This document shows, one piece after another, positions 36,530 to 48,127 of a DNA stretch of 64,000 bases. The stretch lies in NCBI RefSeq assembly GCF_026012015.1, contig NZ_BRXR01000001.1, positions 124,001-188,000 of the forward strand, in the 5' to 3' direction. Source of the stretch: Clostridium omnivorum (GTDB taxonomy: Bacteria; Bacillota; Clostridia; Clostridiales; Clostridiaceae). A model generated the notes under the pieces. It was given only the letters and a program-made list of their open reading frames with translations, did not search any database and was not told the DNA's origin. Position 1 is the first letter of the stretch, and each line of letters opens with the position of its first letter. The position numbers were made by a program, and so were the translations under genes.

Positions 36530-36784
36530 ATGTATAGTTATAAACCAACCGGTGTATGTGCAAAAGCAATAAATTTTGAGGTGATTGACAATAAGATTTG
36601 TAATGTATCATTTGTAAATGGCTGTAATGGAAATCTTCAAGGAATGTCCAGATTACTTGAGGGAGTGGAAGTTGAAGAAGCTATATCAAAATTAAAAGGC
36701 ATTAAATGTCAAGGAGACACCTCTTGCCCAGACCAATTTGCTAGAGCTTTAGAAGCATTAATAATTAATAAAACAAATGGGTAA
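36530..36784 (+). CDS. TSCPD domain protein (TIGR03905 type)
   Basis: An 84-residue protein that is almost entirely a TSCPD domain: VCAKAINFEVIDNKI at the start, NGCNGNLQGMSRLLEG in the middle, and DTSCPDQFARALEAL giving the family its name. Five cysteines could bind a metal. The same domain occurs at the C-terminus of some ribonucleotide reductases, but the free-standing form has no settled function. The ATG has an AGAGGT site, and a strong terminator follows. Confidence 0.88.
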   Translation: MYSYKPTGVCAKAINFEVIDNKICNVSFVNGCNGNLQGMSRLLEGVEVEEAISKLKGIKCQGDTSCPDQFARALEALIINKTNG

Positions 36785-36788
36785 TTAA

Positions 36789-36827
36789 AACGGGTTCTGT
36801 TTAATATAATATTAAACAGAACCCGTT
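36789..36827. terminator. Terminator between the TSCPD gene and folC
   Basis: A perfect 17-bp stem (AACGGGTTCTGTTTAAT, arms 36789-36805 and 36811-36827) with a five-base loop; T-rich on the plus side. Confidence 0.85.
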
Positions 36828-36888
36828 AGTTTATTTTTATTTCTACAAAGTAGTTTTATTACTTATATAGTGCTAATTAGAAGAGTAT

Positions 36889-38208
36889 TTATTTTTTTTT
36901 GAAGTAATCACCCTTCTTAATTATTCCTCTCATTCCTCCAATCATGTATAAAGAACCACATACTAATAATATGTCCTCCGTTTCACAGCTGTTCATCCCA
37001 ATTTTAAGTGCTTCACTATAATCTTCTACTACTTCAACATTATTATTATACCTTTTTATCACTTCAGCCAGCTCTGCCCCTAATTCTGCTCTATTAGAAT
37101 TTGGAGTAACAGCAACAATTTTTTTTGCTTTAGGAACAATAGTTTGAACCATTTGCTCCACCTGCTTATCCGCTAAAATTCCTAAAATAAGCACCAAATT
37201 ATTATAAGAAAAATAAGTTGTAACACTTTCAGTAAGTTTTCTAATTCCATCTATATTATGAGCACCATCAATAATAACTAATGGATTTATAGACATAATC
37301 TCCATTCTACCTGGCCATTTAACTTTTTCGAGAGCTGAGGATATGTGATTCCTATCAATCTGTACACCTTTGGATATCAGATATTCAACAGCATATATTA
37401 CAGTAGCACAATTCAGCAGCTGATGTTTTCCTAATAGAGCTAGATTTAAGCTATAATCATGCTTCACAGTTTTAATTACAATTTTTTGATGATATTCACC
37501 CTTTGAATTCATTGTAATTTCTTTTAGGTTTACACAATCATGTGGCACAAGTATCATATCAGATTTTTTTTCAATGCACTTTTCCCTTATAACTTGTAAA
37601 CTTTCCTCAGTCTGAGGATATAATATTAATGGTATCTCATCTTTTATAATTCCAGCCTTTTCATAAGCAATTTTTTCTAATGTATCTCCCAATATAGCCA
37701 TATGGTCGTAGCTTATGGAAGTAATAATACTTAATATTGGGGTAATTACATTTGTTGAATCTAGTCTTCCTCCAAGTCCAACTTCAATGATAGCATAATC
37801 AACTTTCATTTTATAAAAGTATAAGAACATAGCACAGGTTATTATTTCAAACTCGGTAGGTTGATCAAATCCAAGATTTATTACATCATCAACAGCCTTG
37901 GATACCTCTGTTACCACCGAGGTCAAATGCTCCTTTGGAATATTTTCGCCATTAATCTGTATTCTTTCCTCAAATTCCTCTATAAATGGAGAAATATACA
38001 TTCCAGTTTTAAAGCCTGCTTCTCTTAGGATAGCCTCAAGCATTGCTGTAGTTGAACCTTTTCCATTTGTACCACCAATATGTATGCACTTTAATTTCTT
38101 ATGAGGATTTCCTAAAAGCTCTAGTATTTTTTCAGTTCTGCTGAGACCATAATTACTTCCAAACTTTGCGGTATTCTTTATATAAGCCATTGCCTCATCA
38201 TAATTCAT
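36889..38208 (-). CDS. folC: Folylpolyglutamate synthase / dihydrofolate synthase
   Basis: FolC adds glutamates to folates and, in many bacteria, also makes dihydrofolate. The 439 residues show the Mur-ligase-like P-loop IGGTNGKGSTTAML, then IEVGLGGRLDSTNVI and SYDHMAILGDTLEKIA, and the C-terminal ligase domain with DGAHNIDGI. The ATG at 38208 follows AAGGTGAC; the GTG within that site would add three residues. It lies 138 bp after valS in the same direction, an order I recall from Bacillus and Clostridium. A terminator-like hairpin lies between them. Confidence 0.95.
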   Translation of the reverse strand: MNYDEAMAYIKNTAKFGSNYGLSRTEKILELLGNPHKKLKCIHIGGTNGKGSTTAMLEAILREAGFKTGMYISPFIEEFEERIQINGENIPKEHLTSVVTEVSKAVDDVINLGFDQPTEFEIITCAMFLYFYKMKVDYAIIEVGLGGRLDSTNVITPILSIITSISYDHMAILGDTLEKIAYEKAGIIKDEIPLILYPQTEESLQVIREKCIEKKSDMILVPHDCVNLKEITMNSKGEYHQKIVIKTVKHDYSLNLALLGKHQLLNCATVIYAVEYLISKGVQIDRNHISSALEKVKWPGRMEIMSINPLVIIDGAHNIDGIRKLTESVTTYFSYNNLVLILGILADKQVEQMVQTIVPKAKKIVAVTPNSNRAELGAELAEVIKRYNNNVEVVEDYSEALKIGMNSCETEDILLVCGSLYMIGGMRGIIKKGDYFKKK

Positions 38209-38298
38209 ATTTGTCACCTTTTATTTCATTTATATTACTCATTTAAGAGTTAAATCAGTCAATTTCCTTAAAAATCTCTACTTAAAATATTTAAACAA

Positions 38299-38335
38299 AG
38301 ATGAAGGTGTAAATCTAGAATTTATACCTTCATCT
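38299..38335 (-). terminator. Hairpin after valS
   Basis: A 16-bp stem (AGATGAAGGTATAAAT on the minus strand, one wobble pair) with a five-base loop, then TTTGTTTAAATATT. It may reduce rather than abolish readthrough into folC. Confidence 0.7.
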
Positions 38336-38346
38336 GTTGTTAATAA

Positions 38347-40989
38347 TTATAAGCTTTCAATTCTTTGAATCACAGCATTTAACATTTCTTTATACTTTTC
38401 GCCTTTTGCCTTTTCTTCCTGAACAACTGCTTCAGGAGCTTTACTTACAAACTTTTCATTTGAAAGCTTCTTTTCTACTCTTTCAATTTCTGATATTAAT
38501 TTAGTTTTTTCTTTATTCAGTCTTTCAATTTCTTTTTCCCTATCTATTAAATCAAGAAGAGGAATAAATATTTCTGCTCCTTTAGCTATAATGGATACAG
38601 CATTTTCTGGAACCTGCTCCTTTGATGTAATAAATTCTACTGCAGCAGCAGATGCAAGCTTTTCAAAATAAACTGTTCCTCCTTCAATCGCCTCTTTTGC
38701 TTCAGTTGATACATATACCATCAATTTTGCTTTTCTTGAAGGTGGCACATTCATTTCAGCTCTTACGTTTCTTATAGCTCTTATTGCATCAATAATATAT
38801 TCCATGTTAATTTCTGATTCTTTATTATTAAGAGCCTCATTGTACTCAGGCCATTTTGATATTGTAATAGAATCATACTCAGTAGCTAAGTGAGTGTATA
38901 TTTCCTCAGTTATAAATGGCATAATTGGGTGTAAAAGCTGAAGACTTGTAGTTAGTACCTTATAAAGCACATTAAAGGTTACTCCCTTCTGAGCTTCATC
39001 TTCACCATATAGTACAGGTTTTGCCAATTCTATATACCAGTCACAAAATTCAGTCCAGATAAAGTCATATAACTTCTGTGAAGCTATACCTATTTCATAC
39101 TTTTCAAGATTATCTGTAACTTCCTTAACAATAGTATTTAATCTTGAAAGTATCCATTTATCAGCTTCTGTATAACTAGTACTATCTTTATATTTGTTCA
39201 TAATCTCTCTGTCTAGATTCATCATAACAAATCTAGATGCATTCCAAATTTTATTTGCAAAGTTTCTAGCTGCTTCAACTTTTTCCATTTGGAATCTTAT
39301 ATCATTACCTGGTGCGTTTCCTGTAATTAGCATGAATCTTAATGCATCAGCTCCATATTGTTCAATTACGTCTAATGGGTCTACTCCATTTCCTAATGAT
39401 TTGGACATTTTTCTTCCTTCAGCATCTCTAACAAGTCCATGAATTAAAACAGTATCAAATGGAACTTCATTCATATTATGAATTCCAGAGAATATCATTC
39501 TCGCAACCCAAAAGAATATAATGTCATATCCAGTTACAAGTGTACTTGTTGGATAAAAATACTTTAAGTCCTCTGTATTGTCAGGCCAACCTAGTGTTGA
39601 GAATGGCCATAATGCTGAACTAAACCAAGTATCTAGTACATCTTTATCCTGTACTAAATTTGAACTATTACATTTAGTACAAGTTTTTGGTTCCTCTACA
39701 GTTACTATCATTTCACCGCAGTCCTTACAATACCATACTGGGATTCTGTGTCCCCACCACAGCTGTCTTGATATACACCAATCCTGAATATTTTCCATCC
39801 AGTTAAAGTATGTCTTTTCAAACCTTTCAGGTACAAATTTTACCTTTTTATCCTTTACAGCATCTATTGCAGGCTTTGCAAGACTCTCCATCTTTACATA
39901 CCATTGTTTTGATATCATTGGTTCTACAGTTGTATTACAACGATCATGACATCCAACATTATGAACATGTTCCTTAATCTTTACTAGATAGCCCTGCTCC
40001 TCTAAATCCTTAACAATAGCTTTTCTAGCTTCATATCTATCCATTCCAGCGTATTTTCCACCATTGCTGCTAATAGTTCCATCTTCATTTAGCATTACTA
40101 TTTCAGGAAGATTGTGTCTTTTTCCTACTTGATAATCATTTGGGTCATGAGCAGGTGTTATCTTTACAGCACCTGTTCCAAATTCTAAATCTACATAATC
40201 ATCAGCAATTATTGGTATTTCTCTGCCCACTAAAGGAAGCATTAAAGTTTTTCCTACTAAATGGGTATATCTTTCATCCTTTGGATTTACAGCTACAGCA
40301 GTATCTCCAAGCATTGTTTCTGGTCTTGTAGTAGCAATTTCTAAAGATTCATTACTTCCTACAACCGGATATTTGATATGCCAAAAATGTCCTGCCATCT
40401 CGCTATACTCAATTTCGGCATCAGAAAGAGCAGTTTTACATTTTGGACACCAATTTGTTATCCTATTACCTTGGTAAATAAGACCTTCATTATAAAGTTT
40501 AACAAATACAGTTTTAACAGCTTTATTCAAGTTTTCGTCCATAGTAAAGCTTTCTCTTGTAAAGTCAGCAGATACTCCCATCTTTTTAAGTTGTTGCCTT
40601 ATTCTCTCCCTATATTCATCGGTCCATTCCCAAACTTTTTCAAGGAAAGCTTCCCTTCCCATTTCCTTTTTCTTAAGCCCTTGTTTTAACAATTCATTTT
40701 CTACCTTTACTTCAGTAGCTATGCTAGCGTGATCTTCGCCTGGTAACCAGAGAGTACTAAAACCTTGCATTCTCTTAAATCTTATTAATATGTCTTGAAG
40801 GGTATTGTCAATAGCGTGACCTAAGTGAAGCTTTCCAGTTATATTTGGAGGTGGCATCACAATAGTGTAAGGCTTTTTACTTTTATCAACTTCAGGAGTA
40901 AAATATCTTTTTTCTTCCCAAGTTTTATAAATTTTGTCTTCAAATTCTTTTGGATTATAAGTAGTTGAAATGTTTTTTAATTCATCCAT
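38347..40989 (-). CDS. valS: Valine--tRNA ligase
   Basis: This is an 880-residue class Ia synthetase of normal length. The HIGH motif appears as [15 protein letters not shown] (around residue 50), the KMSKS loop as [12 protein letters not shown]. The editing domain lies between them, and a C-terminal coiled coil ([19 protein letters not shown] region) contacts tRNA. A cysteine pair cluster (CKDCGE and CTKCN) is in the insertion. The ATG has GGAGG. It sits behind a Val-specific T-box. Confidence 0.97.
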   Translation of the reverse strand: MDELKNISTTYNPKEFEDKIYKTWEEKRYFTPEVDKSKKPYTIVMPPPNITGKLHLGHAIDNTLQDILIRFKRMQGFSTLWLPGEDHASIATEVKVENELLKQGLKKKEMGREAFLEKVWEWTDEYRERIRQQLKKMGVSADFTRESFTMDENLNKAVKTVFVKLYNEGLIYQGNRITNWCPKCKTALSDAEIEYSEMAGHFWHIKYPVVGSNESLEIATTRPETMLGDTAVAVNPKDERYTHLVGKTLMLPLVGREIPIIADDYVDLEFGTGAVKITPAHDPNDYQVGKRHNLPEIVMLNEDGTISSNGGKYAGMDRYEARKAIVKDLEEQGYLVKIKEHVHNVGCHDRCNTTVEPMISKQWYVKMESLAKPAIDAVKDKKVKFVPERFEKTYFNWMENIQDWCISRQLWWGHRIPVWYCKDCGEMIVTVEEPKTCTKCNSSNLVQDKDVLDTWFSSALWPFSTLGWPDNTEDLKYFYPTSTLVTGYDIIFFWVARMIFSGIHNMNEVPFDTVLIHGLVRDAEGRKMSKSLGNGVDPLDVIEQYGADALRFMLITGNAPGNDIRFQMEKVEAARNFANKIWNASRFVMMNLDREIMNKYKDSTSYTEADKWILSRLNTIVKEVTDNLEKYEIGIASQKLYDFIWTEFCDWYIELAKPVLYGEDEAQKGVTFNVLYKVLTTSLQLLHPIMPFITEEIYTHLATEYDSITISKWPEYNEALNNKESEINMEYIIDAIRAIRNVRAEMNVPPSRKAKLMVYVSTEAKEAIEGGTVYFEKLASAAAVEFITSKEQVPENAVSIIAKGAEIFIPLLDLIDREKEIERLNKEKTKLISEIERVEKKLSNEKFVSKAPEAVVQEEKAKGEKYKEMLNAVIQRIESL

Positions 40990-41083
40990 TTAAATTCCTC
41001 CAATAAAATATATTTTTATAAGAAATTAAAAACTATAAATAACACGAATAAATTTAGCTGCATTATTCAAAGCTTATTAACAT

Positions 41084-41329
41084 AAAAAAAGCCTTCATCC
41101 TAAAAGGACGAAGACATACTCGCGGTACCACCTTTTTTCCTACAGACAAAGTCGATAGGCTCTTAAAAATTTAACGGTTAAGCAAACCGTCTTTGCTTAC
41201 TAATCTCAGCAAAGAAGCTCCAAAGCTACCTTCAAGAAAATTTGTATAGAAAGCCTTACAGCCCATGAGCTTTCCTCTCTTAATACTCCTTAATCCTTAC
41301 TCCTCTTTATCAAAGCTTTTATGTTATTT
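41084..41329 (-). promoter_or_regulatory. T-box leader of valS (specifier GUA, Val)
   Basis: The minus strand carries the T-box sequence GGTGGTACCGCGA (plus positions 41120-41132). An 8-bp terminator stem (arms 41106-41113 and 41093-41100) is followed by a run of T residues (complement of 41084-41090). By analogy with the pheS leader, the specifier context is GAAG-GTA-GCTT, a valine codon. Stem I elements AGAGGAGTAAGG and GGAAAGCTCATGGGCTG are also present. Confidence 0.92.
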
Positions 41330-41335
41330 ATTTAT

Positions 41336-41363
41336 ATTATAACCATAACGTAAAATCTGTCAA
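41336..41363 (-). promoter_or_regulatory. Sigma-A promoter of valS
   Basis: TTGACA (41363-41358), a 16-bp spacer and TATAAT (41341-41336) on the minus strand, just before the T-box leader and between it and the ackA terminator. Confidence 0.8.
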
Positions 41364-41386
41364 TAGTATTTCTTAAATTTATTAAT

Positions 41387-41418
41387 AAACACCTGCATAA
41401 AACTATGTGCAGGTGTTT
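41387..41418 (-). terminator. Terminator of ackA
   Basis: A perfect 11-bp stem (AAACACCTGCA, arms 41408-41418 and 41387-41397) with a ten-base loop and T-containing tail, beginning a few bases after the ackA stop. Confidence 0.78.
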
Positions 41419-41424
41419 AAATGG

Positions 41425-42624
41425 TTATTTATTAAATTCAACTATTTCCTTTGTATCTCTAGCTATCATTAGTTCTTCATTGGTTGGAATAACAAGTATT
41501 TTAACATCAGAATCTATAGAACTTATATCAGCAGCTTCTCCATGTATATTATTTTTCTCTTTATCAATTTTAATTCCTAGGAATTCTAAACCTTCACAGC
41601 AGGCTTCTCTTGAACTGGCAGAATTTTCTCCAATTCCAGCTGTGAATATGATGCAATCTACACCACCAAGAGCTCCAGCATAGGCACTAATGCAAGTCTT
41701 TATCCTATAATGGAATACATCTAGTGCAAGCTTAGCTCTTTTGTTTGTATCAGCTGCTGCTCCAAGATCTCTAAAATCACTGCTTAATCCTGATATTCCA
41801 AGTACTCCTGACCTTTTATTTATTATATTAGAAACTTCATTAGCAGATAAATCCATTTCCTCCATCATATAAGTAATAATTGCTGGGTCAATATCTCCTG
41901 ACCTTGTTCCCATGGCTAGTCCAGCAAGTGGAGTAAAACCCATACTTGTATCAATAGATTTACCTCCTTTTATCGCTGCAATACTTGCTCCATTTCCTAA
42001 ATGGCATGATATTATTTTTAAATCTTTTATATCCATGTTAAGCATTTTTGCAGCCATCTGTGATACATATTTATGAGAAGTTCCATGAAATCCATACTTT
42101 CTAATTTTATTTTTTTCATATAATTCATAAGGAAGTGGATATATAAATGCATGTTCAGGCATTGTTTGATGGAACGCTGTATCAAATACCGCTACCATTG
42201 GAGTACTAGGCATAAGAGCTTTACAAGCATTGATCCCAATAATGTTTGGCGGATTATGCAGTGGAGCAAGCTTTGAGCAATCTTCAAGAGCCTTCATAAC
42301 TTTTTCATCAATTAGTACTGAACTTGAATAAGCTTCTCCGCCATGAACAACTCTATGTCCAACTGATGATATCTCATCTACTGATTTAATTACTCCGTTC
42401 ATCTCATCTACTAAGGTGTCAAGCACTAGCTTTATTGCATCCTGGTGGTCCTTCATTTCTTTCTTTACAATATACTTTTCTCTTCCAGCTACCTTTTGTG
42501 TTAAAACAGAACCGTCCATTCCTATTCTCTCAACTAATCCTTGTGCTAAGCACATTTCATTTTTCATATCAATAAGCTGATATTTCAATGAAGAGCTGCC
42601 ACAATTTATTACTAATATTTTCAT
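41425..42624 (-). CDS. ackA: Acetate kinase
   Basis: AckA converts acetyl phosphate and ADP to acetate and ATP, the main ATP-yielding step of many clostridial fermentations. The 399-residue protein has the ASKHA fold with NCGSSSLKY at residues 7-15, [14 protein letters not shown] and TAGIGENS. I choose the ATG at 42624, behind AGGGAG. An in-frame ATG at 42678 would add 18 residues but has no ribosome binding site. The usual partner pta is not next to it within this window, so it may be elsewhere. Confidence 0.97.
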   Translation of the reverse strand: MKILVINCGSSSLKYQLIDMKNEMCLAQGLVERIGMDGSVLTQKVAGREKYIVKKEMKDHQDAIKLVLDTLVDEMNGVIKSVDEISSVGHRVVHGGEAYSSSVLIDEKVMKALEDCSKLAPLHNPPNIIGINACKALMPSTPMVAVFDTAFHQTMPEHAFIYPLPYELYEKNKIRKYGFHGTSHKYVSQMAAKMLNMDIKDLKIISCHLGNGASIAAIKGGKSIDTSMGFTPLAGLAMGTRSGDIDPAIITYMMEEMDLSANEVSNIINKRSGVLGISGLSSDFRDLGAAADTNKRAKLALDVFHYRIKTCISAYAGALGGVDCIIFTAGIGENSASSREACCEGLEFLGIKIDKEKNNIHGEAADISSIDSDVKILVIPTNEELMIARDTKEIVEFNK

Positions 42625-43013
42625 AAAAACTTCTCCCTTCAAATACACTAATTCTAATGCTTGGACAAATATGCACATAATAACTTTTATAAAGCTATTC
42701 TTATGCTTTATTTAAATATATAGCTATTTGTATATCATATATGTTCATTCGCATATCCTACAATACTTATATTATATAACTTAAGTCATATTTGCAAGAA
42801 ATAATTCAAAAAAAGCATCAAAAAAACTTGAATTGTACAGTAACTAATAATTAATAGTGTATACAATTTGTATAATTTACTTCTTTTTTAATCAGTAATC
42901 ACATAAAATTCACATACTTCTTTGACACTAATTCTATAATTTATAGCTATAATTCTTAATAAAGAGAATGTAATACTTTAAAAACAAGTAACAAAAATGA
43001 AAGGGTGAACCAT
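42625..43013. other. Divergent intergenic region ackA / gtrA-like
   Basis: No gene is visible in this 389-bp AT-rich stretch. It must hold the promoters of ackA (minus) and the GtrA gene (plus). For ackA, TTGCAA and TATAAT boxes around 42773-42799 have a short 15-bp spacer. For the plus strand, TTGACA at 42922-42927 is followed by TATAAT only after 20 bp. Neither is a confident call. Confidence 0.5.
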
Positions 43014-43451
43014 ATGCGAGTTTCATCGAATCAGTTAACTAAAGTATTTAATTGTATTATCTTTGGAAAACTAAAACATATATCCCGCTTTTCAATTGTA
43101 GGGGTAATTAATACTGTTGTTGATTTTCTAATGTTTACATTAAGTCAGTCGGTTTTAGGACTCGGCTACAGCCTTTGTCAAATCATTGGCTACAGTTTTG
43201 GAGTAATGAATAGCTTTATGCTAAATAAAAAATGGACTTTTGATGACAAGAGAGCTAATAAAAAGAGCATGCATGAGCTAATTCAGTTTGTAATAGTTAA
43301 CTTGGTTTCACTTTCTATAACAATAATAGCTATGAAGGTGCTAATAACAAATTTCAATATAGGAATATACTTATCAAAAATTTTAGTTACAACTTTAGCA
43401 CAAGCTACAAATTATCTTGGATACAAGTTATGGGTATTTAGCGAAAAGTAA
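43014..43451 (+). CDS. GtrA-family membrane protein
   Basis: The 145-residue protein has four predicted membrane helices (starting near residues 25, 50, 90 and 115), matching the GtrA/DPMS-type flippase-like family that helps move lipid-linked sugars for cell-wall or teichoic acid glycosylation. Family features are HISRFSIVGVINTVVDF and YSFGVMNSFMLNKKWTF. The ATG at 43014 follows AAGGGTG by six bases; the GTG at 43005 lies in that site. It has no glycosyltransferase neighbour here. Confidence 0.88.
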   Translation: MRVSSNQLTKVFNCIIFGKLKHISRFSIVGVINTVVDFLMFTLSQSVLGLGYSLCQIIGYSFGVMNSFMLNKKWTFDDKRANKKSMHELIQFVIVNLVSLSITIIAMKVLITNFNIGIYLSKILVTTLAQATNYLGYKLWVFSEK

Positions 43452-43530
43452 AAACTATAGTTTTAGTTATTATAAATTTTAAGCAAATAATTCACTAAAA
43501 CCATTTTTATTACCATTCCTTCTAAATGAA

Positions 43531-43563
43531 AAATCCATGGACTATTTTAACATCCATGGATTT
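43531..43563. terminator. Terminator between the GtrA gene and the activase gene
   Basis: A perfect 11-bp stem (AAATCCATGGA, arms 43531-43541 and 43553-43563) with an 11-base loop. T runs follow on the minus strand (GATTTTTC) and weakly on the plus strand. Confidence 0.72.
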
Positions 43564-43579
43564 ACATTTATAATTATAT

Positions 43580-46500
43580 TTACATTTCAAAACCTAACTT
43601 TTTATCACTTGCAGCTTCTTCAATTGCTGAAATAACCTCATCATTTGGAAGATTTTTAAATGCAACTGAAAGCATAAGTTTAATTCTATTAAGCTGGTTT
43701 ACTTCGCTGGCACCTGGATCATAATCTATTGCAGTAATATTAGAACCTGGATATCTATATTTCAGTTCTTTAATCATACCCTTGCCAGTTACATGATTTG
43801 GCAGACACGCAAAAGGCTGCATGCATATAATATTTTTCACTCCGCTTTCGATAAGTTCCACCATTTCAGCGGTTAAGAACCATCCTTCACCAGTTTGATT
43901 TCCCAGTGAAAGAATAGGTTTTGCTCCTTCAGCAAGATCAGCAATTGTTTTAGGTGCTTCGAATCTATTGGACTTTTCCAATGCTTTCTTCATCTCTCTT
44001 CTGTACCACTCTATACCAATAATTGAAGCATTACTTAACACCTGACGCATTTTAGTACCTGAGAGATAATCATGCTTAAAGTTAGAATCGTAAGCGCAAT
44101 ACAGTAAAAAGTCTATAAGATCTGGCATAACAGCTTCAGCGCCTTCATTTTCAACAACCTCAATAACATTGTTATTTGCTGTTGGATGGAACTTTACTAA
44201 TATTTCTCCAACCAATCCTACTCTTGGCTTTTTAATATCTAAAATTTCTAAGTTATCAAAGTCTTCTACAATCTTTCTGATATTTTCCTTGAAAGACTTT
44301 TTATCTCCTGATCTAACCGATTTTTTACACTTATCTACCCAAGACTCATATAGTAAATTGGCTGAACCTTTTATTTTTTCATAAGGCCTAACTTTAAGCA
44401 ATACTCGCATTAATAGGTCTCCGTAAACAAGCCCCATCATTGCTTTATTTAGTAGTCCTGGTGTAATTGAAAATCCAGGATTTTTCTCCATTCCTACTGC
44501 ATTTAAAGAAATAACCGGTATATTTTCGTACCCTGCATCTTTCAAAGCCTTTCTCAAAAATCCAATATAGTTTGTAGCTCTACATCCTCCACCAGTCTGA
44601 GATATCATAACTGAAAGATTGTTTACATCATATTTTCCAGACTTAACAGCTTCTATAATTTGACCAACTACCATTATAGATGGATAGCAAGCATCATTAT
44701 TGACGTATTTAAGTCCTTCCTCAACAGCTCCTTTATCTACTGAAGATAACACTTCAAAATTATATCCCGAAACCCTAAAGGCTTCCTCTAAAAATTGAAA
44801 ATGTATTGGAGACATTTGAGGAACTATTATAGTATGCTTCTCTCTCATCTTTGCAGTAAATACTACTTTTTCAGGAGGGTAAGATATCCTCTTTGGTCTA
44901 AATCCATTTCTATCTCTCTCTTCCATAGCAGCCTTTAGTGATCTTATACGAATACGTGCTGCACCTAAGTTATTACCTTCATCAATTTTTAGTACGGTAT
45001 ATATTTTCTCATAATAGGACAATATCTCTTGAACCTGGTCAGTAGTAACTGCATCTAGACCGCAGCCAAATGAATTTAATTGCACTAATTCTAGGTTATT
45101 CTCTTTAGCCACAAAACTTGCAGCAGCGTATAATCTAGAATGGTACATCCATTGATCCACTATTCTAAGTGGTCTTTCAATTTCACCTAAATGATCTATG
45201 GAATCCTCTGTTAGCACTGCCATGCCAAAGCTTGTAATTATATTAGGAATTCCATGATTAATTTCTGGATCTATATGATAAGGACGACCAGCAAGAACTA
45301 TTCCTTTTTTTCCTGTATCCTTAAGATATTTTAATACTTCTTCACCTTTTTTTCTTATATCATTTCTCGATGTTTCTAGTTCCTGCCATGCCTTTTCTGC
45401 AGCAATACTTACTTCTTCTTTTGGTATTCCAAGTGCAGAAAACTCTTCTTTAAGTCTTTTTAATAAGCGTTTTTTATCATCAAAAGGTAAAAAAGGATTC
45501 ATATAGTTTATTTCATCGCTTTTTAAAATATCAACATTATTTTTAATTGTCTCAGCGTAAGAAGTAACAATTGGACAATTATAGTGATTGTCTGAATTTT
45601 GTTGTTCTACTCTCTCAAAAGGTATACAAGGGTAGAAAATAAATTTAATACCCCTATTTATTAAACTCATAATATGTCCATGAACCAATTTTGCTGGATA
45701 ACATACTGATTCAGACGGAATTGTTTCAATACCCATCTCATAAATTGCCTTAGAAGATCTTGGTGACAATTCGACTCTGTAGCCTAGCTCAGTAAAGAAA
45801 GTATGCCAAAATGGATAATTTTCATATACATTTAATACTCTAGGAATCCCAACTACTCCTCTTTTAGCTTCTTCCTTCTTTAGAGCTTTATAACCAAATA
45901 TCCTTTTATATTTATAATCATATAAATTAGGCATATCTTCAGTTTTCTTTTCGATTCCAGAGCCTCTTTCACATCTATTTCCGGATATAAACTCTTTTCC
46001 GTCCCCAAAAGTATTCACTGTAAGAAGACAATTATTACCGCAAAGTCCACATCTTCTTAAGGTTACATTAGTTTCAAATTCATCAATTTCATACTCTTTA
46101 AGAAGTGTACTTGTATATCCAGCTTCATATCTTTCTTTTGAAATTAACGCTGCACCAAAGGCTCCCATTAATCCTGCTATATCAGGTCTAACAGGCTGCC
46201 TTTCAGAAACAAGCTCAAAGGCTCTTAAAACTGCATCATTGTAGAAAGTTCCCCCTTGAACAATTATCTTATCACCCATCTCTTCTGGGTTTCTAACCTT
46301 AATAACTTTATAAAGTGCATTTTTTATAACAGAATAGGAAAGTCCAGCAGATATATCTCCAACACTTGCCCCTTCCTTTTGTGCTTGTTTTACTCTAGAA
46401 TTCATAAACACTGTACATCGTGAACCTAAATCAACTGGCTTTTCTGATGTCAGCGCTTGCTCAGCAAAATCACTAACTTTTAAGTTCAATGAATTTGCAA

Positions 46501-47866
46501 AAGTTTCAATAAATGAACCACAACCTGAAGAACAAGCTTCATTTAATAATATACTATCAATTACGCCGTTCTTGACCCTTAAGCACTTCATATCCTGTCC
46601 ACCAATATCCAAGATGAAGTCAACTCCAGGAAGGAAAAAATCAGCAGCTTTATAGTGAGCTATGGTTTCTATCTCACCAATATCAATAGATAGTGCAGTT
46701 TTCAAAAGAGCTTCTCCATAGCCAGTTACTGTGGAATTTACTATTTTAGCATCCTTAGGTAAAACACTATAAATGTTTTTTAATATTTTTACTGCAGATT
46801 TTAATGGACTACCTTCATTGCTCCCATAATAGGAATACAAAAGTGTTCCATTATCATCAATTAACACTGCTTTAGTTGTGGTAGAACCCGCATCAATTCC
46901 AAAATAGCAATTACCACTAAATTTACTTAAGTCACCTTTCAAAATGGTGTTTTTACTATGTCTCTCCTTAAACTCAATAAATTCGTCCTTATTAATAAAG
47001 AGAGGTCTTAATCTTGGAACTTCATAATTTTCAGCAGCCTTTAAATTAGGAATTCTATCAATTATATTTTTAAAAGATATTTTATTTTGATTTCTTGATG
47101 CTAGAGCAGCACCCATTGCAACAAAAAGCTGAGAATTTTCTGGAAAGATTACCTCTGATTCCCCTAGTTTAAGAGTATCAATAAATCTATTTCTAAGCTC
47201 TGATAAAAAGTATAATGGTCCTCCTAAAAAGGCCACTTGTCCTCTTATAGGTTTACCACATGCTAGTCCACTAATAGTTTGATTAACAACAGCTTGAAAT
47301 ACTGATGCTGCAATATCTTCCTTTAATGCACCTTCATTTATTAGCGGTTGTATATCAGTTTTAGCAAAAACACCACATCTAGATGCTATTGGATAAATTG
47401 TTTTAAAGTTTTTAGCAAGTTCATTTAATCCTATGGCGTCCGTCTGAAGAAGAGATGCCATCTGATCTATAAACGCACCAGTACCTCCAGCGCAGGTTCC
47501 ATTCATTCTTTGATCTACTCCACCTTCAAAATAGGTAATCTTTGCATCCTCTCCTCCAAGTTCAATTGCTACATCAGTGTGAGGAATAAAATTTTCAATA
47601 GTAGTTGTTCCTGCGATTACCTCCTGAATAAATGGTACATCCAGCCACTCTGAAACTGCAAGTCCTCCAGAGCCTGTAATCATCATTGTAATGTTTTTAT
47701 CTGTAAAATTACTATACGCATCTGTAAGCAAATTTATAATTGTATTTTTTATATCAGAAAAATGTCTTTCATATCTGCTATATAAAATTACATGATTTTC
47801 ATTTAAGACAACTAGTTTTACTGTTGTAGACCCAACATCTAATCCTACATTTAATACTCTATCCAT
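43580..47866 (-). CDS. Giant acyl-CoA dehydratase activase-related fusion protein
   Basis: This 1428-residue protein fuses two activator domains of the 2-hydroxyacyl-CoA dehydratase type (BadF/HgdC ASKHA ATPases). Domain 1 (residues ~5-260) has [10 protein letters not shown], with C125 and C164. Domain 2 (~320-580) has [10 protein letters not shown], with C445 and C484. These Cys pairs correspond to ligands of the bridging iron-sulfur cluster in HgdC. A four-cysteine motif follows (C606, C609, C613, C632). The last ~760 residues look like DUF2229 and dehydratase-like regions. Similar long proteins occur in many anaerobes, but the substrate is unknown. It lies behind the atp operon, separated from it by a terminator. 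Confidence 0.88.
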   Translation of the reverse strand: MDRVLNVGLDVGSTTVKLVVLNENHVILYSRYERHFSDIKNTIINLLTDAYSNFTDKNITMMITGSGGLAVSEWLDVPFIQEVIAGTTTIENFIPHTDVAIELGGEDAKITYFEGGVDQRMNGTCAGGTGAFIDQMASLLQTDAIGLNELAKNFKTIYPIASRCGVFAKTDIQPLINEGALKEDIAASVFQAVVNQTISGLACGKPIRGQVAFLGGPLYFLSELRNRFIDTLKLGESEVIFPENSQLFVAMGAALASRNQNKISFKNIIDRIPNLKAAENYEVPRLRPLFINKDEFIEFKERHSKNTILKGDLSKFSGNCYFGIDAGSTTTKAVLIDDNGTLLYSYYGSNEGSPLKSAVKILKNIYSVLPKDAKIVNSTVTGYGEALLKTALSIDIGEIETIAHYKAADFFLPGVDFILDIGGQDMKCLRVKNGVIDSILLNEACSSGCGSFIETFANSLNLKVSDFAEQALTSEKPVDLGSRCTVFMNSRVKQAQKEGASVGDISAGLSYSVIKNALYKVIKVRNPEEMGDKIIVQGGTFYNDAVLRAFELVSERQPVRPDIAGLMGAFGAALISKERYEAGYTSTLLKEYEIDEFETNVTLRRCGLCGNNCLLTVNTFGDGKEFISGNRCERGSGIEKKTEDMPNLYDYKYKRIFGYKALKKEEAKRGVVGIPRVLNVYENYPFWHTFFTELGYRVELSPRSSKAIYEMGIETIPSESVCYPAKLVHGHIMSLINRGIKFIFYPCIPFERVEQQNSDNHYNCPIVTSYAETIKNNVDILKSDEINYMNPFLPFDDKKRLLKRLKEEFSALGIPKEEVSIAAEKAWQELETSRNDIRKKGEEVLKYLKDTGKKGIVLAGRPYHIDPEINHGIPNIITSFGMAVLTEDSIDHLGEIERPLRIVDQWMYHSRLYAAASFVAKENNLELVQLNSFGCGLDAVTTDQVQEILSYYEKIYTVLKIDEGNNLGAARIRIRSLKAAMEERDRNGFRPKRISYPPEKVVFTAKMREKHTIIVPQMSPIHFQFLEEAFRVSGYNFEVLSSVDKGAVEEGLKYVNNDACYPSIMVVGQIIEAVKSGKYDVNNLSVMISQTGGGCRATNYIGFLRKALKDAGYENIPVISLNAVGMEKNPGFSITPGLLNKAMMGLVYGDLLMRVLLKVRPYEKIKGSANLLYESWVDKCKKSVRSGDKKSFKENIRKIVEDFDNLEILDIKKPRVGLVGEILVKFHPTANNNVIEVVENEGAEAVMPDLIDFLLYCAYDSNFKHDYLSGTKMRQVLSNASIIGIEWYRREMKKALEKSNRFEAPKTIADLAEGAKPILSLGNQTGEGWFLTAEMVELIESGVKNIICMQPFACLPNHVTGKGMIKELKYRYPGSNITAIDYDPGASEVNQLNRIKLMLSVAFKNLPNDEVISAIEEAASDKKLGFEM

Positions 47867-48087
47867 ATAAAATATAGCCCCAAAAGCTATATAATTACCC
47901 CCCTCTCAAAATGAACAATACCTATGCTGTTTATTATAAGTAATAAGCAACTAGATAATATATGCTATACATTGCAAAAAAATATGTTCCAATTTGTATT
48001 AATAAAAAGATACTTATAATTAAAATATATTAATTATTATATAACTTTAATACCTTTTATTCAACTTTTAAATATGTATAAGAATAT

Positions 48088-48127
48088 TAAAAGGTCTAAA
48101 TGATTCATAGATCATTTAGACCTTTAC
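48088..48127 (-). terminator. Terminator of the atp operon
   Basis: A perfect 15-bp stem (AAAGGTCTAAATGAT, arms 48111-48125 and 48090-48104) with a six-base loop starts directly at the atpC stop and ends in TTTTAATATT on the minus strand. Its arm shares TAAAGGTCTAAATGA with the asd leader. Confidence 0.85.
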
